64,000 nucleotides of DNA from an uncultured Pelagimonas sp. (GCA_947497905.1 CANMIH010000001.1:310001-374000), one strand, 5' to 3'. Shown: positions 1 to 7,923, numbered from the stretch's first letter. Translations and numbers: made by a program. Notes: generated by a model from the letters alone, not told the origin.

Positions 1-1019
1 TGCGGGAAGCGCCGGATCAGGGGTATTATGACGACGCCATTGTGCAGGCGGTGGTCGACTGCGCGCGGGATCTCAAAATCGAAACCACGGTTCAGATTGC
101 GCCTTTTGATGCCACAAGCTGTGATCCGTCTCCGGAACTGCTTGAGGCTATGAAACGCGCCACGCGGACCTTGTTTCTGTCGCGCAAGGGCGATCAGATA
201 CGGTTCAACCCAGATATGGAAGGCATTCGTCCGATCATGTCCTATGCTCTGGATGCAGAAATGCTGGCTTCTGGCTTTGGGCGGGCGAGCTATAGCGGGT
301 TTGTTGCCCTGAAGAACGCTGTGAATGCGGCATTTGCGGCGGCCCATGAGATTCGCGTGACCTGCCCTCTCGGGACCAATTTCCAAGGGCCCGGTGCGGC
401 CTATCCGACGTCGGGTGCAGATGTCTGTGTCGATCGCTTTCCGATGTCCGTGTTTGCGCCGGTCCCCTCCGAAGGCTTTTCCGGCGTGATTGTGCAAGAT
501 GGGTTTCTTGTCGGCACGGGCTCTCAGTTTTACGCGCCCTATTCCTGCAAGCTGGCTCTGCCGCTAGAAGTGCATTTCGAGAATGGAACTATGACTGAGT
601 TCCGGGGGGATGAGGGCGACGTCCAGCGCGCCCGGATGCACTATGAGCAGGTGGGTGAGATGTTCAGTCTTGACCCGTTCACGGTGCATTCCTGGCATGC
701 GGGCATACATCCGGGTTGTTCCTACCGGCTGCCGGCCTCTGCGAATTTCGAACGTTGGAGCGGAGGGGCCTTTGGCAATCCGCGTATCTTGCACATTCAC
801 ACCTGCGGCCACTACGCGCCGGGCGAAATTTCCCTGAATGTGCTGGACCCGACCATTCGACTCGACGGGGTGGCGCTTTGGGAAGACGGAGTCTTTCATC
901 CAGATCGGCTTGAGGGCGGGGCCCAGATTTTGGCAGATCACCCCTGCATGCGCGAAGTGTTCGAAAATCCGGCGCGGGATGTGGGCCAAAGTGCCTTTGG
1001 ACGTCTGGCCGCCGAATAG
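1..1019 (+). CDS. NicX-related metalloprotein (aminopeptidase T / 2,5-dihydroxypyridine dioxygenase superfamily), 5' end missing
   Basis: The reading frame is open from base 3, so the gene starts outside the window; a GTG at 42 is in frame but is probably internal. The visible 325 residues include AHEIRV near residue 101, a His cluster HSWHAGIHPG at about 216-225 and HIHTCGHYAPGE at about 251-262. These recall the NicX family, a metal-dependent fold shared with aminopeptidase T-like proteins. In NicX the iron ligands, as I remember them, include an H-x-D pair; here the matching position reads H-x-H. The gene converges on the Rieske operon, so a role in ring cleavage of a related substrate is possible but is inference. 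An aminopeptidase-like function is the alternative. Confidence 0.6.
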   Translation, partial: REAPDQGYYDDAIVQAVVDCARDLKIETTVQIAPFDATSCDPSPELLEAMKRATRTLFLSRKGDQIRFNPDMEGIRPIMSYALDAEMLASGFGRASYSGFVALKNAVNAAFAAAHEIRVTCPLGTNFQGPGAAYPTSGADVCVDRFPMSVFAPVPSEGFSGVIVQDGFLVGTGSQFYAPYSCKLALPLEVHFENGTMTEFRGDEGDVQRARMHYEQVGEMFSLDPFTVHSWHAGIHPGCSYRLPASANFERWSGGAFGNPRILHIHTCGHYAPGEISLNVLDPTIRLDGVALWEDGVFHPDRLEGGAQILADHPCMREVFENPARDVGQSAFGRLAAE

Positions 1020-1041
1020 ATATCTCCAGAGGATCTTATTG

Positions 1042-1075
1042 AAACACGCGCAGGGCAGGGGCGCTGCGCGTGTTT
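1042..1075. terminator. Convergent hairpin terminator
   Basis: An 11-bp perfect inverted repeat (1042-1052 and 1065-1075, arm AAACACGCGCA, 12-base loop) lies between the stop codons of the two convergent genes. TTTT follows on the plus strand, and A-rich sequence on the other side serves the minus strand. It probably ends both transcripts. Confidence 0.7.
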
Positions 1076-1079
1076 TGGT

Positions 1080-2129
1080 TTAACTGCCTTCGGCTTTGAT
1101 GGCTTTGGCCACGCGTGCGCGAAACCGCATGGCCCCAGCGTCGAGACCCAGATTGAGATAGCCTGATTTCCGTTTGGCCATGCCCTTTTGGACGTACTCA
1201 AGCACATCTTTGTCTTCGTTGAAGGCCATCACAGCCCCATCAAACATACGCTTCGAAATCTCTTCGTCATCGGCATGCATGTTGCGATGCTGGAACCAGA
1301 AGTACATTGAGCTGTGTTCATCCACCGGCGTGATGAAGTTGTACGAGATATTCACCAGCGCATTGGGCGAGATCGGCCCGTCTTTCTCCCCTTCACCGAC
1401 AGGTGCATAGACCGACATATTGATGGCGGTCGAGGGCAGACGGCATTCGTAGTGCTGTTTCCGGTCACAGTTCGGTCCAAAGGGAAGCAGCGGTTTGTAA
1501 TAAGGCGCTGGCGCCTCATCAAAAATCCAGCGCGAAACAATGACACCGTCCTTGGTTTCCTCCAGATCGAGGGGCCGATTGTCGGTGCCAGCCCCTGCAA
1601 ATGAGGTCAGGTGCACCCAGGCCACGTGCGAAGGGTCGAGAAGATTATCGGTGATATAGAGATAGTGGCAGGCCATCTCCATCGCGCCCTTTTGGGTCTT
1701 GCCCCAGCTTGGGTTGTCGAAGTTGGGAATGTCGAGGATCAGATCCCGGTCTGCCGTCTCGGCCTCACCCATCCACAGCCACAAAAACCCCCAGCGGTCC
1801 TCGGCGGCATAGGAATGCACTGCGGCGCGGCGTGGTGGGTTGTCGAGCTGCGTAGGGGCGATCACACACTCACCGGTACAATCAAAGGTCAGCCCGTGAT
1901 AGCCACAGACCACATGATCGCCTTCGATGGTGCCCCGCGACAGGGGTAGTTTGCGGTGGGGGCAGGCGTCCTCGAGCGCAATCGCCATGCCCTTGGTGTC
2001 GCGGTACACCACAATCTCGTCTCCCAGCATCCGCAGCGGTGTCAACTCGCGGCCGAAGTCCTCACTTCGGCCCGCGACATACCAACAGTTGCGAACGAAC
2101 CCGTCAGATCCGGCGAGATCAGGTCTCAT
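1080..2129 (-). CDS. Rieske non-haem iron oxygenase, VanA-type O/N-demethylase family
   Basis: This 349-residue protein has a complete Rieske [2Fe-2S] site, CPHRKLPLSRG at about residue 56 and CGYHG at 75-79. It also has the mononuclear iron and bridging motif DNLLDPSHVAWVH at about 161-173, which supplies the Asp and two His. Size and motif spacing fit single-subunit oxygenases such as vanillate O-demethylase VanA, which remove methyl groups from or hydroxylate aromatic acids with electrons from a separate reductase. No reductase gene is seen here. The start codon overlaps the stop of the upstream CMD gene as ATGA, so translation is coupled. It is the last gene of the ATPase-permease-CMD-Rieske operon. 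The exact substrate cannot be read from the sequence. Confidence 0.88.
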   Translation of the reverse strand: MRPDLAGSDGFVRNCWYVAGRSEDFGRELTPLRMLGDEIVVYRDTKGMAIALEDACPHRKLPLSRGTIEGDHVVCGYHGLTFDCTGECVIAPTQLDNPPRRAAVHSYAAEDRWGFLWLWMGEAETADRDLILDIPNFDNPSWGKTQKGAMEMACHYLYITDNLLDPSHVAWVHLTSFAGAGTDNRPLDLEETKDGVIVSRWIFDEAPAPYYKPLLPFGPNCDRKQHYECRLPSTAINMSVYAPVGEGEKDGPISPNALVNISYNFITPVDEHSSMYFWFQHRNMHADDEEISKRMFDGAVMAFNEDKDVLEYVQKGMAKRKSGYLNLGLDAGAMRFRARVAKAIKAEGS

Positions 2130-2473
2130 GAACCGGCCTTGGCCGAAAAGGTGTCAAAGGCCTTAAGCGCTTTGGCGGAATAAGCCAGCGAGGGGCCGCC
2201 GCCCATGTAGGTCGCCATCGCCAACGCTTCACAGAGCTCTTCTCGGGTGATGCCAAGGCGGACAAGCGAGCGCACATGAAATCCGATGCAGCTGTCGCAT
2301 CGTGTGGCGATGGCAATGCCAAGCGCCATGATTTCTTTGGTTTTCTCGTCCAAGGCGCCGCTCTTCTTGGCGGCGGCACCCATGGTGCCAAACCCCTTCA
2401 TGGTCTCGGGCACTTCTTTCGCGAAGGTGCCGATGTCACCTTCGTTTTCGGCCATAAATGCGTTCCAGTCCAT
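2126..2473 (-). CDS. Carboxymuconolactone decarboxylase / AhpD-like protein
   Basis: A 115-residue protein with the family motif C59-x-x-C62-x-x-x-H66 (CDSCIGFH), the redox or proton-relay site of AhpD and CMD proteins. A longer frame starts at 2500, but the ATG at 2473 has an excellent ribosome binding site (AGGAG, 7 bases upstream) and avoids overlap with the permease gene, so I place the start there. It lies 16 bases after the permease stop and overlaps the Rieske start by 4 bases. In this context it may handle a ring-cleavage product or supply AhpD-like peroxidase activity; the sequence does not decide between these. Confidence 0.82.
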   Translation of the reverse strand: MDWNAFMAENEGDIGTFAKEVPETMKGFGTMGAAAKKSGALDEKTKEIMALGIAIATRCDSCIGFHVRSLVRLGITREELCEALAMATYMGGGPSLAYSAKALKAFDTFSAKAGS

Positions 2474-2489
2474 CAGATCTCTCCTTGTG

Positions 2490-3248
2490 TCAGCGCTCAT
2501 CCGAGCCCATGCGCCGTTCCAGCCAGCGCACCCCGGCGCTGATGATCAGAACCAGCACCAGATATTCCAGAATGAGCAATGTGTAGATTTCAAGCGGGCG
2601 GTACTCTGTTACCACCAGTTCGTTGGCCCGGCGGGTCAGTTCCTGCATGCCGATGACGCTGGCAAAGGCGCTCATCTTAACGATGTAGATGAACTGGTTG
2701 GCCAGCGGTGGCAAAATACGTCGGATCGCCTGGGGCAGAATGACGTAGCGCATGGTTTGCGCATAGTTCAGACCAACGGTCTGAGCGGCTTCGGCCTGAC
2801 CCTTGGCAATTGACTGAATGCCCGCGCGATAAATCTCGGCGGTAAACGCACTGTCGGACAGAGCCAGCGTGATAATCGCGCCCCAGAACGGGTCAATTGG
2901 AATGTCTAAACCCATCGACCGGAAGATGAGCGGCAATCCGTAGAACACCCAGAACAACATCGGCAGCAAGGGGATCGAGCGAACCAGCTCGACATAGACC
3001 CGGTTGACGATGCGCCAGCCACGCTTGTCTGACAGACCCGGAAGGGCCACCAGAAGGCCAAGCAAAATTGATATCGTTGCCGCGATGAGTGAGATCAGGA
3101 TGGTGTCGCCCATGCCAGAAATGAGGAACTTGATGTTCACCCAACCCGAGGCTGTCATCGGATTGACGACATACCAGCCCCAGGTTTGAGAGGAAGAACA
3201 GCCCGTTAGAACAAGCAGCACGGACAAGGATAGAAAAATACGTGTCAT
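2490..3248 (-). CDS. Polar amino acid-type ABC transporter permease with N-terminal lipobox
   Basis: A 252-residue inner-membrane permease of the HisM/GlnP type. It has about five hydrophobic segments and the ATPase-docking EAA loop (AAQTVGLNYAQTMRYVILPQ). The N terminus is odd: MTRIFLSLSVLLVLTGC looks like a lipoprotein signal with lipobox LTGC at Cys17, followed by SSSQTWGWYVV. Either the permease is truly lipidated and processed or the segment is just its first membrane helix. It starts 10 bases after the ATPase stop, with GAGG upstream. Only one permease gene is present, so it would act as a homodimer with the adjacent ATPase and the divergent binding protein. Confidence 0.88.
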   Translation of the reverse strand: MTRIFLSLSVLLVLTGCSSSQTWGWYVVNPMTASGWVNIKFLISGMGDTILISLIAATISILLGLLVALPGLSDKRGWRIVNRVYVELVRSIPLLPMLFWVFYGLPLIFRSMGLDIPIDPFWGAIITLALSDSAFTAEIYRAGIQSIAKGQAEAAQTVGLNYAQTMRYVILPQAIRRILPPLANQFIYIVKMSAFASVIGMQELTRRANELVVTEYRPLEIYTLLILEYLVLVLIISAGVRWLERRMGSDER

Positions 3249-3258
3249 GTTGGCTGCC

Positions 3259-3999
3259 TCAATGCTGGAGGATCTGGCTCAGGAAGGTCTTGCACCGTTC
3301 CGACTGGGGATTGGTGAAGAAATGTTCAGGCGTGCCGGTCTCGACGATTTCGCCCGCGTCCATAAACACCATGTTGTCGGCCACCTTGCGGGCAAAGCCC
3401 ATTTCATGGGTCACCACAACCATGGTCATGCCGTCTTCGGCCAAGCTGACCATCACATCCAGCACTTCTGAGATCATTTCGGGATCAAGCGCACTCGTGG
3501 GCTCGTCGAACAGCAAAATCTTGGGTTCCATGCACAGCGACCGGGCGATGGCCACGCGCTGTTGCTGGCCACCCGATAGCTGTCCGGGTCGTTTGTCTGC
3601 TTGATCTGGGATGCGCACCCGCGCCAGATAATGGCGAGCCTTTTCCTCGGCTTGGGCTTTTGACAAGCCCCTAGCTTTCATCGGACCAAGCGTGAGGTTG
3701 TCCAGCACACTGAGATGCGGGAACAGATTGAACTGCTGAAACACCATGCCAACATCGCCCTGAATTTCGGCAACCGGTTTGGGATCATTGCCCAATTCGA
3801 TGCCATTCACCCGGATCACGCCTTGTTGATGGGGTTCAAGCTTGTTGATGCAGCGCACCACTGTAGATTTGCCCGAGCCAGACGGCCCACAAATCACAAC
3901 CTTTTCCCCGCTTTTCACAGTGAGGTTGATATCTTTGAGTACGTGAAACTTGTCGTACCATTTGTTTACACTAACTAGCTCAATTGCCGTATCCGACAT
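3259..3999 (-). CDS. Polar amino acid ABC transporter ATP-binding protein
   Basis: A 246-residue cytoplasmic ATPase of the GlnQ/HisP family. It has Walker [10 protein letters not shown] at residues 38-46, the Q-loop, signature LSGGQQQR and Walker [14 protein letters not shown], followed by the switch His in VVTHEMGFA. The start is an ATG preceded by AGGGGAACGG. It is the first gene of a four-gene operon (ATPase, permease, CMD-like, Rieske) and is divergent from the solute-binding protein gene, with about 127 bases between them. It energises uptake of the solute that the locus probably degrades. Confidence 0.93.
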   Translation of the reverse strand: MSDTAIELVSVNKWYDKFHVLKDINLTVKSGEKVVICGPSGSGKSTVVRCINKLEPHQQGVIRVNGIELGNDPKPVAEIQGDVGMVFQQFNLFPHLSVLDNLTLGPMKARGLSKAQAEEKARHYLARVRIPDQADKRPGQLSGGQQQRVAIARSLCMEPKILLFDEPTSALDPEMISEVLDVMVSLAEDGMTMVVVTHEMGFARKVADNMVFMDAGEIVETGTPEHFFTNPQSERCKTFLSQILQH

Positions 4000-4025
4000 C
4001 CGTTCCCCTGCCTCATTTTATTCGC

Positions 4026-4041
4026 GGGAAAAATGTTTCCC
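4026..4041. promoter_or_regulatory. Inverted repeat GGGAAA-N4-TTTCCC, candidate operator
   Basis: A perfect 6-base inverted repeat with a 4-base spacer lies in the 127-bp divergent region between the ATPase operon and the binding-protein gene. It is well placed to control both directions. The XRE-cupin regulator encoded 0.9 kb away is the obvious candidate ligand-responsive regulator, but that link is inference. Confidence 0.45.
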
Positions 4042-4126
4042 CAGAATATCTTTGCTATCGCTCATGAATCAAGGAAGAATGACGGGGCATAACAAACAAG
4101 TCAAAAGCCACCAACGGGAGACCGAA

Positions 4127-4897
4127 ATGAAGAAAATCCTGACACTTGCCGCAGCTGCGGTGGTCGGGCTCGCGCTTTCGGGCGCAGCACAGGCGCAATC
4201 CGCGCTGAACGAAATTCTGGACACCGGCGTTCTGAAAGTCGGCACCACTGGCGATTGGAACCCGATGAGCCTGCGGGATCCAGCGACCAACAGCTACAAA
4301 GGGTTTGATATCGACATCATGACCGAGCTCGCCAAAGATCTGGGCGTTGAGGTCGAGTTTGTTCCGACAGACTGGAAAACGCTGGTCAACGGTGTGGTCG
4401 CAGGTAAATACCACCTGACCGGTTCGGCGTCGATTTCACCACCGCGGATGAAAGTGGCGGGCTTCTCGGAAAGCTATATCGCGGTCGAGATCTTTCCCTT
4501 CACCACCGAAGACAAGGCTGACAAGTTTTCGGGCTACGAGTCGATCAACCAGCCGGGTGTAAAAGTGGCCACCACGCTTGGCACCACCTTTGAAAAGCTG
4601 GTGCGCGAATGGTTCCCCAATGCGGATATCAAAGTGGTTGAAGCACCGGCACGTGGGTTCCAGGAAGTGCTTTCAGGTCGTGCGGATGTCTTCATCACCT
4701 CGAACATCGAAGGCTCGACCCTGATGGCGAAATTCCCGGTTGTGCGTGTAGCGGATACCGAGCCCCGGTCGCCATCGCCCATCGCGATGTTGTTGCCCCA
4801 GAGCGATCAGGTCTGGATTAACTACATCAACAACTGGGTGAAAGTGAAACAAGCTAAGGGCTTCTTCGAAACCACCAAGGCGAAGTGGGGCCTGTAA
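4127..4897 (+). CDS. Extracellular solute-binding protein, family 3 (amino acid / cyclohexadienyl-type)
   Basis: A 256-residue periplasmic binding protein. The ATG at 4127 follows GGGAG at 6 bases and opens a clean signal peptide (MKKILTLAAAAVVGLALSGA, cleavage after AQA). The mature part begins near LKVGTTGDWNPM, with YKGFDIDIM shortly after, typical of SBP family 3. The early region also recalls PheC-like cyclohexadienyl dehydratases, which share this fold, but the pairing with an ABC permease and ATPase favours a transport role. It is divergent from the transporter-Rieske operon, so it probably picks up the substrate of that operon. An aromatic or carboxylate-bearing amino-acid-like ligand is plausible, not proven. 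Confidence 0.9.
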   Translation: MKKILTLAAAAVVGLALSGAAQAQSALNEILDTGVLKVGTTGDWNPMSLRDPATNSYKGFDIDIMTELAKDLGVEVEFVPTDWKTLVNGVVAGKYHLTGSASISPPRMKVAGFSESYIAVEIFPFTTEDKADKFSGYESINQPGVKVATTLGTTFEKLVREWFPNADIKVVEAPARGFQEVLSGRADVFITSNIEGSTLMAKFPVVRVADTEPRSPSPIAMLLPQSDQVWINYINNWVKVKQAKGFFETTKAKWGL

Positions 4898-4945
4898 AAG
4901 CCATTGGCGTTCTGAAGAAATGGGACGCCAAAACCTAACAAGGCG

Positions 4946-4972
4946 AAAGGGAGGCCTGGCCTCCCTTTTTTT
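4946..4972 (+). terminator. Rho-independent terminator after the binding-protein gene
   Basis: AAAGGGAGGCC at 4946-4956 pairs with GGCCTCCCTTT, giving a tight GC stem followed by seven T. A weaker inverted repeat (TTGGCGT at 4904-4910, ACGCCAA at 4925-4931) precedes it. It separates the convergent binding-protein and XRE-cupin genes. Confidence 0.85.
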
Positions 4973-4981
4973 CATGGAAGA

Positions 4982-5590
4982 TCAGCCGTAGGTGTTGGCT
5001 TCGGCCTTCGAGACAACGGTGATGAAGCTTACGGTTGAGGTGATCAATTTCACCGGACCATGCGCGGTGGCACAATCGAAAGACAGGCTGTCGCCTGGTT
5101 TCATATGGAATTCTGCATCGCCACAGCGATAGACCATTTCGCCTTCGGTCAAATGCATGAATTCGACCCCCCGGTGCTGATAAACCGGTGGGCTGTCCAG
5201 CGGTCCATGCAACGTCACGCAGAAGCTCTCAAAGCTCACGTGGCTGGCCTCGGCCCGACCGATCATTTTATAGGCATGGCCATAGCCTGATCCCAGTCTC
5301 TGGACCGTAACCCCTTCGCCGGCCGCGACAAATGACACGTCATTGTGGCCAACCGTTTCGGCAAAGAAGTTGATCAAAGGGACATCGATTGCAGAAGAAA
5401 GTGCTTCGAGCGTGGTCAATGAGGCCGAAACCTGTCCACGTTCGATTTTTGAGATCATCGCTGTTGAGACCCCGGATCGGGCCGAAAGTTCCGCGAGTGT
5501 AAGACCCGCCAAACCGCGATGATTTTTAACCGCTGCACCGACCAGTTCATCCAATGCGGGTTTGTCAGAATGAGATTCTTGCTCTGCCAT
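4982..5590 (-). CDS. XRE-family transcriptional regulator with C-terminal cupin sensor
   Basis: A 202-residue regulator. The N-terminal helix-turn-helix spans about residues 18-70 (LAELSARSGVSTAMISKIER). A cupin_2 domain fills the C terminus, with VYQHRGVEFMHLTEGEM near 138-155 and MKPGDSLSF near 163-171. This architecture (SinR-like HTH plus cupin) typically binds small metabolites and controls nearby catabolic or transport genes. It lies between the transporter-Rieske locus and sdaA and could regulate either. No clear Shine-Dalgarno precedes the ATG. A strong inverted repeat lies just upstream (5617-5647). Confidence 0.9.
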   Translation of the reverse strand: MAEQESHSDKPALDELVGAAVKNHRGLAGLTLAELSARSGVSTAMISKIERGQVSASLTTLEALSSAIDVPLINFFAETVGHNDVSFVAAGEGVTVQRLGSGYGHAYKMIGRAEASHVSFESFCVTLHGPLDSPPVYQHRGVEFMHLTEGEMVYRCGDAEFHMKPGDSLSFDCATAHGPVKLITSTVSFITVVSKAEANTYG

Positions 5591-5616
5591 GGGCTTAAAA
5601 TAGCGTCAGGAATGAA

Positions 5617-5647
5617 AATGCCCACGTGAAAATCTCACGTGGGCATT
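5617..5647 (-). terminator. 13-bp perfect hairpin: sdaA terminator or regulator operator
   Basis: AATGCCCACGTGA (5617-5629) is perfectly complementary to 5635-5647 with a 5-base loop. Read on the minus strand it lies 56 bases after the sdaA stop and is followed by TTTT, as in an intrinsic terminator. It also lies about 30 bases upstream of the XRE-cupin start, so an autoregulatory operator is an alternative. Confidence 0.65.
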
Positions 5648-5702
5648 CAAATGATCTGCTGCAAAGCAGCGCAGGTGGAGAACCACGGCCCGTGACCGAT
5701 GG

Positions 5703-7076
5703 TCAGCAGTTGGGAATATTGACTGCCAGTCCGCCCAGCGAGGTTTCTTTGTACTTCTCGTGCATGTCATGTCCGGTTTGGCGCATGGTCTCGATGACGG
5801 AATCCAGCGGAACAAAGTGGTGCCCGTCACCGCGCAGAGCCAGTGACGCGGAGGAAACAGCTTTGATCGCACCCAGACCGTTGCGTTCGATACAGGGCAC
5901 TTGAACCAAGCCTTTGACCGGATCGCAGGTCATGCCGAGATGGTGCTCAAGCGCAATCTCGGCCGCGTTTTCCACCTGTTCCGGTGTGCCGCCCATTACG
6001 GCGCAAAGCCCTGCCGCGCCCATGGCCGATGCACTGCCAACTTCGGCCTGGCATCCGGCTTCTGCGCCTGAGATGGACGCATTGTATTTCACCAAACCGC
6101 CGATGGCGGCAGCGGTCAGCAGAAAATCGGGGATCTTTTGAGCACTCGCACCAGGCACATGGTCAAGCCAGTAGCGGATCACCGCCGGAACAACGCCCGC
6201 AGCGCCATTGGTGGGAGCGGTTACAACCTGACCACCTGCGGCGTTTTCTTCGTTCACCGCCATGGCATAGACACTCATCCAGTCGTTGATGGTGTGCGGT
6301 GCTGTGAGGTTCATGCCGCGTTCGGCTTCGAGTTGGTCGAAGATCGATTTGGCGCGTCGGCGAACGTTCAGACCACCGGGCAGGATCCCGTCGCGGGCCA
6401 TGCCGCGCGTGATACAGTCGTTCATGACCTCCCAGATGCGAGCGATACCGCGATCCAGACTATCATTGCAGCCCCGCGAAATTTCATTTTTGCGCTTCAT
6501 TTCGGCGATGGACAGGCCCGAAGCCTTTGCCATCTGCAGCATCTCCACCGCGGACTGGAACGGGTAGGGGACAGCGGGGCCATCATCGGTATCTCCCCCA
6601 GATGCCAGTTCCTCCGCCGTGAGAATAAAACCCCCACCGATGGAGTAATAGGTTTCCTGCAGGATCACATCACCCTGAGCATCCGTTGCCATCAAGATCA
6701 TGCCATTGGCGTGCCCTTCAAGGGCTGGGCCAAAATCAAACTTTAGATCGGTGTTGGGATCAAACTGGAGCGCACCCAGATCGGGAAGCACAATGCTGCG
6801 GGTTTCCTGAATGGCGGCCAAAGTCGCTTCGGCTTTGTCGTTGTCATAGGTGTCCGGCAGAAAGCCCGCCAAGCCAAGAATTGTCGCGCGGTCTGTTGCA
6901 TGACCAACACCTGTAAAGGCCAGCGAGCCATGGAGCGAGGCTTTTAGCCCATGCGCATGGAAGGGCGCGGCTCGAAGCGTCTCGAGAAATCTGGCACCTG
7001 CCACCATGGGACCCATGGTATGGGATGACGACGGGCCGACACCGACCTTGAACATATCAAAGACAGATAGAAACAT
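5703..7076 (-). CDS. sdaA: L-serine ammonia-lyase (serine dehydratase), single-chain iron-sulfur type
   Basis: A 457-residue cytoplasmic enzyme converting L-serine to pyruvate and ammonia with an oxygen-sensitive [4Fe-4S] cluster. The ATG at 7076 is preceded by AGGAGG at 7 bases and gives the usual length (E. coli SdaA is about 454); the longer frame upstream is rejected. The beta domain starts MFLSVFDMFKVGVGPSSSHT. The alpha domain carries the cluster cysteines in EAGCQAEVG, MTCDPVKG and VQVPCIERN. Transcribed alone between a GST gene and the XRE-cupin gene. A 14-bp palindrome in the promoter region suggests control by a dimeric regulator. Confidence 0.95.
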   Translation of the reverse strand: MFLSVFDMFKVGVGPSSSHTMGPMVAGARFLETLRAAPFHAHGLKASLHGSLAFTGVGHATDRATILGLAGFLPDTYDNDKAEATLAAIQETRSIVLPDLGALQFDPNTDLKFDFGPALEGHANGMILMATDAQGDVILQETYYSIGGGFILTAEELASGGDTDDGPAVPYPFQSAVEMLQMAKASGLSIAEMKRKNEISRGCNDSLDRGIARIWEVMNDCITRGMARDGILPGGLNVRRRAKSIFDQLEAERGMNLTAPHTINDWMSVYAMAVNEENAAGGQVVTAPTNGAAGVVPAVIRYWLDHVPGASAQKIPDFLLTAAAIGGLVKYNASISGAEAGCQAEVGSASAMGAAGLCAVMGGTPEQVENAAEIALEHHLGMTCDPVKGLVQVPCIERNGLGAIKAVSSASLALRGDGHHFVPLDSVIETMRQTGHDMHEKYKETSLGGLAVNIPNC

Positions 7077-7146
7077 CTGGAGACCTCCTGTGCGCGTGCG
7101 CCATGGGTAACTGGTCATTTTGGGAAACGGCGGGATGAAACCGACA

Positions 7147-7160
7147 TTTCGTATACGAAA
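7147..7160. promoter_or_regulatory. 14-bp palindrome TTTCGTATACGAAA upstream of sdaA
   Basis: A perfect 14-bp palindrome about 70 bases upstream of the sdaA start. The GTATAC core is reminiscent of operators of GntR/FadR-type regulators, though an XRE-cupin protein is encoded nearby. Good candidate operator for serine-dehydratase control. Confidence 0.5.
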
Positions 7161-7212
7161 CACGCGCTTTGAATAGGGGAATTTTGTATGCCATTGTGTG
7201 CCGTTTGGCGGC

Positions 7213-7902
7213 CTATATAGCACTTCCTTCCGGGGGCGTGCAGTTGTGGGGTACTGTAAACGGCGTTGGACCTAACCCTTCGGCTGCCTGCGCGACCCGC
7301 ACCGCATTACGCGCTTCCAACCCGGTGACGAGGGCCAAAAGGGCCGGATAACTGGTCAGGTCGAACCAGTCAGTTTCCCCTGCGGGATACAGGGCGCTCC
7401 ATCGCAGAATACAGGCGATATAATAGGCCAGAACAGTGGGCTCTTGCCCCTTTGGCCATGCCACTTCGGCCGCGTTTTCCAGCAGAGAAAGCTGTGTTTG
7501 AAGCACGCCCTGAAGGCTCGAACGCATCACGCGTTCGGCTTCTGGCGCAATATATTTTTCGGGATAAAACGTCATGCGCAGCGCGGGATGTACTGTATTT
7601 GCGGTGAAAAACAGCCATTTGAGGAAATGGCCCCGATCTGGGGATTTCGGTGAGGGGGCCATCATCTCATGTTGGTCTGCAAGCCACAGCAGAATTGCAC
7701 CCGTTTCAAAGATCGGTCCATCCGGTGTCTCCAGGGCGGGGATCAATCCGGCCGGGTTCACTGTTCGATAATCAGCACTGTCCTGTTGGCGGGTGCTCCT
7801 GTCCACCAGCGGTGTTTCATAGGGCAGTCCCATCTCCTCTAGAACCAGACGGATGATGAGCGAAGCATTGTCGGGGGCGTAGTGCAAAACATAGGGCGTC
7901 AT
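7213..7902 (-). CDS. Glutathione S-transferase family protein
   Basis: A 229-residue cytoplasmic protein. The thioredoxin-like N-terminal domain begins MTPYVLHYAPDNASLIIRLV and contains the glutathione-binding segments NPAGLIPAL and ETGAILLWLAD, followed by an all-helical C-terminal domain. The longest open frame extends to 8040, but conservation starts at the ATG at 7902, which fits family length. It is divergent from msrB with a 22-bp inverted repeat between them. The specific substrate is unknown; the pairing with msrB suggests detoxification or redox stress. Confidence 0.88.
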   Translation of the reverse strand: MTPYVLHYAPDNASLIIRLVLEEMGLPYETPLVDRSTRQQDSADYRTVNPAGLIPALETPDGPIFETGAILLWLADQHEMMAPSPKSPDRGHFLKWLFFTANTVHPALRMTFYPEKYIAPEAERVMRSSLQGVLQTQLSLLENAAEVAWPKGQEPTVLAYYIACILRWSALYPAGETDWFDLTSYPALLALVTGLEARNAVRVAQAAEGLGPTPFTVPHNCTPPEGSAI

Positions 7903-7923
7903 ATTCGGTATCGTGCGGCGTGC

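Noticed and set aside
7340-7380. Sequence GTCGAACCAGTC considered as part of a tRNA T-loop
   Set aside because: It lies inside the GST coding region, and no acceptor or anticodon stem could be assembled around it. No tRNA was found in the window.
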